DNA of 46,889 bases from Clostridia bacterium. GTDB taxonomy: Bacteria; Bacillota; Clostridia; Lachnospirales; Lachnospiraceae. Positions within the stretch are counted from its first letter, which is position 1; each line of letters starts with the position of its first letter. The position numbers and the translations under genes were made by a program. This document shows, in pieces, positions 29,849 through 39,200 of the stretch. Location of the stretch: assembly GCA_910576325.1 (NCBI GenBank), contig CAJTIM010000030.1:1-46889 (forward strand). Direction: 5' to 3'. Below the pieces are notes generated by a model that made no database searches, had not been told where the DNA came from, and saw nothing but the letters and a program-made list of their open reading frames with translations.

Positions 29849-32800
29849 ATGGGCGGGAATGTCTTTGAAACGGTAAAGCAGTCCATCAGTACCAGAGAAG
29901 CGGCGGAACACTATGGAATCGAGGTAAAGCGGAACGGCATGGCCTGCTGTCCCTTTCACGATGACAGGACGCCCAGCATGAAATTAGACCGCCGCTTTCA
30001 CTGTTTCGGCTGCGGGGCGGACGGTGATGTGATCGACTTTGCCGCCAAGCTCTATAATCTTTCTCCCAAAGAGGCGGCGGAAAAACTGGCCCAGGATTTT
30101 GGACTGCTCTATGACAGCCAGGCGCCCCCGAAGAAAACCTATGTCCGTCAAAAGTCAGAAGCGCAGAAATTCCGGGAATCAAAACAGCGGTGTTTCCGCG
30201 CTCTGGCAGACTACGCCCATCTGCTGCGGGGCTGGGAAACCGGCCTTGCGCCCCTGACCCCGGAGGATGAACCGCACCCCCTTTTTGTGGAGGCGCTGCA
30301 CCAAAAGGACTATGTGGAGTATCTTCTGGACTTTCTGATGGAGGATGGCATCGAGGAACAAAAAACATGGATTGCAGAACACCTAACAAAAATCATGGAT
30401 TTGGAAAGGAGAAACAAGGAAATGGCAGAGAAACCTACCAACCGGGAGCGATTGCGGGAAATCACCGAGGGCATTGAGCAGAACATCAAGGAACTGTTTG
30501 AGAGCGAAAAGTATATGCGCTATCTGTCGGTGATGTCCCGGTTCCACCGCTACTCGGTCAATAATACCATGCTGATCTATATGCAGAAGCCGGACGCAAC
30601 CCTTGTGGCTGGCTATAACAAGTGGAAGAACCAGTTTGAGCGCCATGTGAAGAAGGGCGAGCGCGGCATTACCATCATCGCGCCCACCCCCTATAAGAAG
30701 AAAATCGAGGAGCAGAAGCTGGACCCGGACACCCACGCGCCAATGCTGGACGCAAACGGCAGGGTGGTCATGGAGGAAAAAGAGGTGGAAATCCCGCTGT
30801 TTCGTCCGGTGAAGGTGTTTGATGTGAGCCAGACGGACGGAAAGCCCCTGCCCTCCCTGGCGGCGGACCTGTTCGGGAATGTCCAGCACTTTGAGGCGTT
30901 TATGGAGGCGCTGAAACGCTCCGCCCCGGTTCCCCTTGCGTTTGAGGAAATGGACGCGGATACGGACGGATATTTTTCTTCCAGCCAGCAGCGCATCGCC
31001 ATCCGCCAGGGCATGAGCGAGGTGCAGACCGTTTCCGCCGCTGTCCATGAGATCGCCCACAGCAAGCTGCACAACTTTGATGTGCCGGACAACCCGGACG
31101 CGCCCTTGTATCAGGAAGTGGAGCTGTTTGGACAGCCAGCCCTGTTCTCCAATGAGCGGATTGCCGCAGACGATCTGCCGGACGGACTGTTTTGTTATGA
31201 CCTGCGCGGTTCCGATGATGACCCCGGCGCGCCGGTTGCGGTCGAGGAACGGGTTATCGTCAACCACGCCGGTTCCGTCATAACCGCAAAGCCGCTGGAA
31301 CTGCCGGAGCAAGGGTATCTCCCCCTGACCGATGAATCCGGCCTGGACTTTAACGGCGGCGAAAAGACCGCCCAGCGGTTTTTGCAGGACCATAAAAAGG
31401 ACCGGCGCACTGAGGAGGTGGAGGCCGAGAGCATCTCTTACGCGGTCTGCCAATATTTTGGGATTCAGACCGGCGCAAACAGCTTTGGGTACATTGCGAA
31501 CTGGAGCCAGGGCAAGGAGCTGAGGGAACTGCGGGCCAGCTTGGAAACCATCAACAAGACCGCCGGTACTCTGATTGCCGATATTGACCGCCATTTTCAG
31601 GAGGTCTGCAAGGAGCGCGGCATTGATCTGGAATCCGGGCCGGAGCAGGACGCCGGAAAAGAAACCATGCAGCCGGAAAACCCGCAGGCCGATACGGAGA
31701 ATCAAGAGGTTTCCCCTGAACCGGAACCCTCCTGGAAAATCCCCGCCGAACTGCCGGAGCAGGACCCCTCCATGTTCCGCTATTACATTACCCAGGAATC
31801 GCTGGATGTGGGAACCTATCCTTTGATGGACGGGAAAACCATCACTGAACTTGCCGCGCCGGTAAAGGTGGAACAGGATTCCATCACTGCCTTTGGCTGT
31901 ATCGACTACCCCCAGCCGCTGACCGCCGAACAGGAACGGGAATACGCCCTTTTGCCCGCCAGCCAAAACCCGCGGGCGCTGGATTCCATCGGCCATGCCG
32001 CAGAAGCCGCCCCGCTGCCCGACGCGCCGGAGCAGGCGCTGGATGAATACCCGATGCCGGACCCGGCGCTGTGTGAGGACGATCTGAAAAACTGCGGCTA
32101 TCAGGACGGGGACTTGCTGCCCCTCTCCAAAGAGCGGGCGCTGGAACTGTTTGAGCAGGATTTGACGGTGTACGCGGTGGTGGACGGGGGCGGCGCGGAA
32201 ATGCTCTTTGACCGGGAGGAATTTGAATCCCAGCTGCCCGGTACGGTGTTCGCCCTTTCCCGCGAGGAATGGGAGGAAAGCCCAGCCTTTGACGCGCTGG
32301 TGCAGGACCGGCTGAACCGCCAGCAGGAACGGGAGCAGGCGTTTCTCTCCCATGAGGGGGACTGCTTTGCCATCTATCAGGTAAAGGATGATGACAGCCT
32401 GCGGGAAATCCGCTTTGAGGGGCTGGACTGGCTCCAATCCATCGGGCGCGAGGTGGAGCGTGAGAATTACAACCTGATCTACACCGCGCCCCTTTCCGGC
32501 AAAGACACGCCGGAGGCTGTGGCGGAGCAGCTGTTCTACCGCTTCAACAACGAACACCCCAAGGACTATCACAGCCCCTCCATGAGCGTCAGCGACATCG
32601 TTGCCATCCGCAGGGACGGCGCGTTATCCTGTCATTACTGCGACAGCTTTGGCTTTCAGCAGATCACCGGTTTTCTTGACGCGAACCCGCTGAAAAATGC
32701 GGAAATGTCTATGGAGGACGATTACGGCATGATTGACGGGATCATCAACAACGGTCCCAAAGAGCCGACCGTAGCCCAGCTGGAACAGCAGGCCAGAAGC

Positions 32801-32950
32801 GGCCAGCCGATTTCCCTGATGGATTTGGCGGCGGCTGTCCACCGGGAGGACGGGGACAAGCGGAAATCGGTGGTGGAACAGCTCCACCAGCAGCCGAAGC
32901 AGGAAAGCAAAAAGACAGCGCCGAAAAAGAGCGCGGAAAGGGAGCTTTGA
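29849..32950 (+). CDS. CHC2 zinc-finger / ArdC-like / YodL multidomain protein
   Basis: The 1033-residue protein joins several units. Residues 1-~100 are a primase-type CHC2 zinc finger (CPFH at 34-37, CFGC at 52-55). Residues ~200-450 are ArdC-like, with the zincin motif HEIAHSKLHN at 400. The C-terminal third has a YodL-like domain (DCFAIYQVKDDDSLREIRFEGLDWL) and a DUF4316-like part (SVSDIVAIRRDG, then YCDSFGFQ). ArdC proteins counter restriction in recipients. An in-frame ATG at 30422 with AAAGGAG ten bases upstream could also start a separate 842-residue protein lacking the zinc finger. It starts two bases after the preceding stop. Confidence 0.85.
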   Translation: MGGNVFETVKQSISTREAAEHYGIEVKRNGMACCPFHDDRTPSMKLDRRFHCFGCGADGDVIDFAAKLYNLSPKEAAEKLAQDFGLLYDSQAPPKKTYVRQKSEAQKFRESKQRCFRALADYAHLLRGWETGLAPLTPEDEPHPLFVEALHQKDYVEYLLDFLMEDGIEEQKTWIAEHLTKIMDLERRNKEMAEKPTNRERLREITEGIEQNIKELFESEKYMRYLSVMSRFHRYSVNNTMLIYMQKPDATLVAGYNKWKNQFERHVKKGERGITIIAPTPYKKKIEEQKLDPDTHAPMLDANGRVVMEEKEVEIPLFRPVKVFDVSQTDGKPLPSLAADLFGNVQHFEAFMEALKRSAPVPLAFEEMDADTDGYFSSSQQRIAIRQGMSEVQTVSAAVHEIAHSKLHNFDVPDNPDAPLYQEVELFGQPALFSNERIAADDLPDGLFCYDLRGSDDDPGAPVAVEERVIVNHAGSVITAKPLELPEQGYLPLTDESGLDFNGGEKTAQRFLQDHKKDRRTEEVEAESISYAVCQYFGIQTGANSFGYIANWSQGKELRELRASLETINKTAGTLIADIDRHFQEVCKERGIDLESGPEQDAGKETMQPENPQADTENQEVSPEPEPSWKIPAELPEQDPSMFRYYITQESLDVGTYPLMDGKTITELAAPVKVEQDSITAFGCIDYPQPLTAEQEREYALLPASQNPRALDSIGHAAEAAPLPDAPEQALDEYPMPDPALCEDDLKNCGYQDGDLLPLSKERALELFEQDLTVYAVVDGGGAEMLFDREEFESQLPGTVFALSREEWEESPAFDALVQDRLNRQQEREQAFLSHEGDCFAIYQVKDDDSLREIRFEGLDWLQSIGREVERENYNLIYTAPLSGKDTPEAVAEQLFYRFNNEHPKDYHSPSMSVSDIVAIRRDGALSCHYCDSFGFQQITGFLDANPLKNAEMSMEDDYGMIDGIINNGPKEPTVAQLEQQARSGQPISLMDLAAAVHREDGDKRKSVVEQLHQQPKQESKKTAPKKSAEREL

Positions 32951-32951
32951 T

Positions 32952-33167
32952 ATGGGACACTTTACCTTTGAAGAAATGAATCTGATGTGCATTTACAACA
33001 CCGGAACCCGCGCCGGACTGATGGAGAGCCTGACCGAGATGCGCGGCTATCTCTCGCCGGAGGAAACGGAGCTGATGGAACTGACCGACAGCGCCCTTCA
33101 TAAGCTGCGCGCCATGACGGACGCGGAGTTTGACAGTCTGGAACTGTACCCGGACTTTGACGAATAG
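32952..33167 (+). CDS. TTRAP-family transposon-transfer assisting protein
   Basis: The 71-residue acidic protein has the pattern FTFEEMNLMCIYNTGTRAGL, then LSPEETELMELTDSALHKL and a DAEFDSL ending, which is the TTRAP (transposon-transfer assisting) family. ATG 32952 begins one base after the stop of the previous gene. It presumably assists conjugative transfer; the mechanism is not known. Confidence 0.8.
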   Translation: MGHFTFEEMNLMCIYNTGTRAGLMESLTEMRGYLSPEETELMELTDSALHKLRAMTDAEFDSLELYPDFDE

Positions 33168-33180
33168 GAACCAATAGACC

Positions 33181-33213
33181 GGAGGGGCTGGCGCTGTGCC
33201 GCCCCTTCCTTTT
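33181..33213 (+). terminator. Hairpin between TTRAP and the SNF2 giant
   Basis: GGAGGGGC (33181-33188) pairs with GCCCCTTCC (33201-33209) with one bulged base, followed by TTTT. It is a plausible intrinsic terminator or attenuator just before the ribosome site of the 8.7-kb gene. Confidence 0.55.
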
Positions 33214-33243
33214 ATCCAAAACCCGAAAGGAGGGCCGAAAACA

Positions 33244-36200
33244 ATGGCAACCAAAGCGCAGATGTACGCACAGATGGCCGACCATGCGGCGGTGCAGCTC
33301 ACTTCCAGCTGGAATGAGTGGATGCGGTTTCTGGACACAGCCTCCAGGCTTTACAAATACCCGTTCCATGACCAGCTGATGATCTACGCCCAGCGCCCGG
33401 ACGCTACCGCCTGTGCGGAGTATGACCTGTGGAATGACAAGATGGGCCGCTATGTCCGGCGCGGCTCCAAGGGCATCGCCCTGGTGGACGATTCCGGGGA
33501 CCGGACCCGGCTGCGGTATGTCTTTGACATCTCCGACACCGGAACCCGCCCGCACTCCCGCACACCCTGGCTCTGGAAGATGGAGGAACGGCATATAGAT
33601 TCCATCTCCGCCATGCTGGAAAACCGGTATGGGGTGGGCGGCGATGATTTAGGCGGGCAGCTGACCGAGATCGCCCGCAGGCTGGCCGGGGAATACTGGG
33701 CGGACAACGGGCGGGACTTCCTTTACATCGTTGACGATTCCTTTTTGGAGGAGTACGATGAACTTAACATCGAAGTCCAATTCAAAGCCGCCGCCACCGT
33801 CAGCATCGCCTATTCCCTGATGTCCCGCTGCGGGCTGGCCCCGGAGCAGTATTTCACCCACGAGGATTTCATGCCGGTTTTCGATTTCAACACACCGGCC
33901 ACCGTTGGGGCGCTGGGAACGGCGGTCAGCCAGATCAACCAGCAGGTGCTGCGGCAGATCGGCGTCACTATCTTAAATGCGGAGCGAGAGGCCAACAAAG
34001 AAAGGAGCCAGCAAAATGAACAACACCTTAACTTACATTCAGAACGGGGATTATCTGATTCCCAACCTGCAACTGACAGAACAGCCCGAAACGCCCCTGG
34101 GCAAGTACGGCAGGATGCGGAAAACCTACTTGAAGGATCACCGGCCCATCCTTTACAACCGTCTGCTGATGAGCGAGAAGCTGTACCCGCACCTGTTGGA
34201 GATCGACCGGACCGCGAACAGCCGATTGGAGCAGCTGATGCCGGAACTGGCGCAGGCGGCGGGCGTGACCGAGGAACTGAAAGCCCGCGACATGATGCAG
34301 TGGGTGGGCCTGATGAACAGCTGCAAGGCCCAGGCGGAGGAGATTCTGCTGGCGGAACTTATCAACAGCTGACCTTAAACCTGTTTCTTTCCGAAACGGA
34401 ACAGATTCAGAATATTGATGAAGCAGAGAATGTGAAAGCGTCCTCTGCTTTTTCTTTTGCCCAAAAGGACATTGACCATGTACTGCGGCTGGGCGGCAAT
34501 ACCGACCGTCTGCGGGAGCGCGTGACAGCTGAATTTGAAAAGCAGAAGCCGGTCCCGGAAATAGCTGCCGCCCTGCAATCCCTCTATCATGGCGGCAACG
34601 GTTTTACCACCGATGCAGGCCGTATCACAGTCTGGTACGGCGAGGACGGAATCCATCTCTCTCATGGAAAATCCGCCCGATATGATAAATCCGCACAGGT
34701 TATTTCCTGGGAGGGCGCGGCGGAGCGTATTGGCGAGCTGTTGGAATCCGGTCAATTTGCTTCCAATGTGGAGCTTGCCGAGGCGGAGGGTTATGAACGC
34801 TCCCTCCTTGCCAACAAGCTCTGGAACCTGTATCACGATTTGAGCGATGAAGCCAGAGAAGCCGGATATTTACCCAGTCTGTCAGAAATCAAGGGCAACG
34901 GGTTTCCAGAAGAATCCGCATGGCTCACTGAGCAGCTGCGTGACCCGGCTTTCCGCCAGCCCCTCACAGAAGAATACGCCGCCTTTTGGACTGCCTATAC
35001 GCAAGACCGTAACTTGCTGCGTTTCCATTACCACAAGCCAAAGGAGATTTGGGAAAACCTGAAAGACCTGTCACTGCCCCGCAAAGCCTTTTCATCTGAA
35101 ATGGCAGAGGTTCCTGCGGTTAAGCAGTTTATTACGGAGGATGAGATCGGCGCGGCCCTTTCTGGCGGCAGCGGTTTTGCCGGGGGCAAAGGGCGCATTT
35201 ATGCCTTTTTCCAGCAGCCCCATACCGACAAGGAAAAAACCGCGTTTCTCCGGCAGGAATACGGAACCGGCGGACGCTCCCACGCACTGTCCGGTGCAAC
35301 GCACAGTGGCGAAGATCACGATGGAAAGGGCCTGCGCTACCAGAAAAACGGCTGTGACGATGTACGCCTGACCTGGGATAAGGTCGTGAAGCTGGTTGCC
35401 GGCCTGATCCAAAAGGATCGTTATCTGACCGAAGCAGAACGGGAACAGTATGAGAAAATCCAGGCAGAAAAGGAACTGGCAGAGGCGGGCATTGTAGAAT
35501 CACAGAGCCAGCCTGCTCCTGTCCATGAAACCGAAACAGAACCGCCCCAGCCCGCGCTGGAAGAATTGCTGGAACAGTACAAGCCGGTTGTGACCGCCGC
35601 CATCATGGAGGATACGGCATACCGCAACGCCTGCGGCCATACTGACCATGAAAACGCTGTGATTGAGGGCAACGCCGCTGTACGCCGCGCGGTTCTTGGC
35701 TCCGGTGATTTGCAGCTTCTCAAACAGTATTCGGATGTGCCGGAGTTCCGCCACCGCCTGCATCAAGAGGTGATTGCCGAAACCTATCCAAAGCTCCATG
35801 AGCTTCTGCGCCCTCTCTCCCAGGACGATATTGACGAAGCCCTCTGTGCATGGAACGGCGATATGGACAGCAAACGGGCCGTAGTCCGCTATATGAAAGA
35901 GCATGGGAGGGAAAAAGATACTGCCGCATGGCTGTCCAGGGAGTACGGCGGTCCTGAACATACAAACCTGTTCATTGTCCGCGCCGGAAGCCCCGAAGAA
36001 ATGGAACTGCCCTGGCCTAAGGTACAGCGCCGGATCGCCCAGCTTATCAAAGAGGACCGCTTTTTTACAGAGGCAGAACGGGATAATCTGGACGATATAG
36101 ACCCTATCGCAATCCGGGAAAATCTGGCCCAGCGCGGCATTGTAAACGGGCAGGTAACAGAACCGGAGAAGCTGGACAATGACCCCTTTATCCAGCAGGT

Positions 36201-39200
36201 CATGGTTGATGTGGAACGGCTCACAGAGGCAGACCGGCAGGAAGAACCAGTACAGGGAACGCCAGCCACAGAAACCGCATCCATCGTGGAAGAACGCCGC
36301 GACCCGCTGGCATCGGCCTATGGCGTAGGGGATTTTGTTTTTCTGGAAAATACCGAGTACCGCATCACCGATTTGCAGCGGGGCTATGTCCAGCTGAATG
36401 ACCCCGCGCTGGCCTACCCCATTTACCGGACGGAAAGCAAAGAACAGTTTGAACGCGCCATCCGGCAGGACCCGCGCAACAGCGCCATCACCGACTATCT
36501 CCCCGCCGATCTGGACCAGTTTTCCCCGGATTTGCGGGAAGTCCTGACCGGGGAGGGCGGTTTGCTGGATGCAGGGGCAAAGGAAGATATAGCGGCGCTG
36601 CTCCGAAGCGGCGCAGGCAATCCGGCTGTCGCCCAGCATCTTTCCCAGCGGTTTTCCGGTACAGTGGAAACCATGCAGCTGGAAACCGGAGATACGGCGG
36701 ATTACCGGGCCTCCGCAAACGGCATGGAAGTGGAGATTCTGCGGGAAGATGAAACGGTGCTGGCAGCGATGTATGAAAGCTGGGAGCCGCTTGCCGCTGC
36801 CCTGCGCGCCCTCTACCAGCAGGAACTGGATGGATTCTCCCACGAACCGGCACAGCCAGAAGAACAGCTGGCAGAGGAACAGCCGGATTTTGGGAATCCC
36901 CCTGCGCCAGAGCCGGAGCCGCAGATCACCATCACCCCCGTCACCCGTTATCCGGGCGAACAGAACCATCTGCCCTACGATATAGAGATTCATACGCTGC
37001 GCTTTGATGAACCGGAACCCATCCCTCCCCAGCCGACTGCCGGGAACTTCCGTATCACCGACATTCACCTGGGCGAAGGAGGACCAAAAGCAAAGTTTCG
37101 GGCCAACATGGACGCAATCAATCTCCTGAAAGAATTGGAGTTTGAAAACCGGCAGGCCACGCCGGAGGAACAGGAAACCCTTTCCCGGTATGTGGGCTGG
37201 GGCGGTCTGGCAGACGCTTTTGACGAGAGCAAGCCCGCCTGGGCCAAGGAGTTTGCGGAACTCTACGCAACGCTGTCCCCGGAGGAATATGAAGCCGCCA
37301 AAGGGACCACCTTAAACGCCCATTACACCAGCCCTACCGTTATCCAGGCCATTTATGAAGCGGTGGGGAAAATGGGATTCCAGACCGGCAACATCCTGGA
37401 ACCCTCCTGCGGCGTGGGCAATTTCTTCGGTATGCTTCCTGACAGCATGGCGGGCAGCCACCTCTTTGGTGTGGAACTGGATTCCATCACCGGACGCATC
37501 GCAAAACAGCTCTATCCAAAAGCAGACATCACCATCGCGGGCTTTCAAACCACCGACCGGCGGGATTTTTATGATTTAGCCGTAGGAAACGTGCCGTTTG
37601 GCCAGTATTCCGTCAATGACCGGGCCTATAACAAGCTGAATTTCAACATCCACAACTACTTTTTTGCAAAATCGCTGGACCAGGTGCGTCCAGGCGGTGT
37701 CGTAGCCTTTGTCACCAGCCGCTACACGATGGATTCCAAGGATTCTACGGTGCGCCGGTATCTGGCGCAGCGGGCGGAGCTGTTGGGCGCGATCCGTCTG
37801 CCCAACAATGCGTTTAAGGCCAATGCCGGGACAGAGGTGGTATCCGACATCATTTTCCTGCAAAAACGTGACCGCCCGATTGACATTGCCCCGGACTGGA
37901 CGCAGACCGGACAGACCGAAGATGATTTTACCATCAACCGCTATTTCCTGGACCACCCGGAAATGGTGCTGGGCAGGCAGGAGACGGAAAGCACCGCTCA
38001 TGGCATGGATTACACCGTAAATCCCATTGAGGGATTGGAACTTTCCGACCAGCTGCACGACGCCATAAAATATATTCGCGGGACCTACCAGGAGGCCGAA
38101 CTGCCGGAGCTGGGCGAGGGGGAAGAAATTGATACTTCTATCCCCGCTGACCCTGATGTAAAAAACTATTCCTATACCGTTGTGGACGGTGCGGTGTACT
38201 ATCGGGAAAACAGCCGCATGGTGCGCCCTGACTTAAACGCCACCGCCGAGGCCCGCGTAAAAGGGCTGGTGGAACTGCGGGACTGTGTGCAGAAGCTCAT
38301 CGCACAGCAGATGGACAGCTTTGTTTCGGATACGGCAATCCGTGAAACCCAGGCCGAATTGAACCGGCTCTATGACGCATTTTCCGCAAAGTACGGGCTT
38401 ATCAATGACCGGGGGAACCGGCTGGCCTTTGCCGATGATTCCAGCTATTATCTGCTCTGCGCGCTGGAAGTCATTGACGATGACGGACATCTGAAGCAAA
38501 AGGCGGATATGTTCACCAAGCGCACCATCAAGCCCCATCAGGCTGTTACTGCGGTGGACACCGCCAGTGAAGCCCTGGCTGTTTCCATCGCGGAAAAGGC
38601 CGAGGTGGATATGGCGTACATGGCCGAACTGAGCGGCAAAACCCAGGAGGAATTGGCGCAGGAGCTGCGGGGCGTGATCTTCCGCCTGCCAGGACCACTG
38701 GCGGAGGGGGAAACGCCCCGTTATGTGACAGCGGACGAATACCTCTCCGGCAACGTGCGCCGGAAACTGCGGCAGGCACAGCGGGCGGCGGACAAAGACC
38801 CCGCCTTTTCTGTCAATGTGGAGGCGCTCACCGCCGCCCAGCCCAAGGATTTGGACGCATCGGAAATCGAGGTGCGCCTGGGCGCTACCTGGATTGACAA
38901 AGACTATATCCAGCAATTCATGTACGAAACCTTCCACACCCCGTACTATCTGCAAGGGAAGATTGAGGTCAAGTATGTCCCCTACACCGCCGAGTGGCAG
39001 ATCACCAGCAAAAACGCCGTTGGGTACGGCGATGTAGCCGCCAATACCACCTACGGAACCGACCGGGCCAACGCCTACAAGATTCTGGAGGACAGCTTAA
39101 ACCTGCGGGATGTCCGCATCTATGACACCGTTGAGGACGCCGAGGGGCGGGAGCGCCGGGTACTCAACGCCAAAGAAACCACCCTTGCCGCCCAGAAGCA

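Noticed and set aside
30383..32572. Antisense ORF of 729 codons opposite the CHC2/ArdC gene
   Set aside because: It has no ribosome site or family motif and mirrors a GC-rich, high-confidence gene on the other strand; long antisense frames are expected there.
33413..33598. Short +1 frame ORF near the start of the SNF2 gene
   Set aside because: Unlike TnpV it has no ribosome site and no family resemblance, so it is treated as a chance frame.
35500..37068. Antisense ORF of 522 codons opposite the SNF2 giant
   Set aside because: Same reason: no start signals, no motifs, composition explained by the sense gene.
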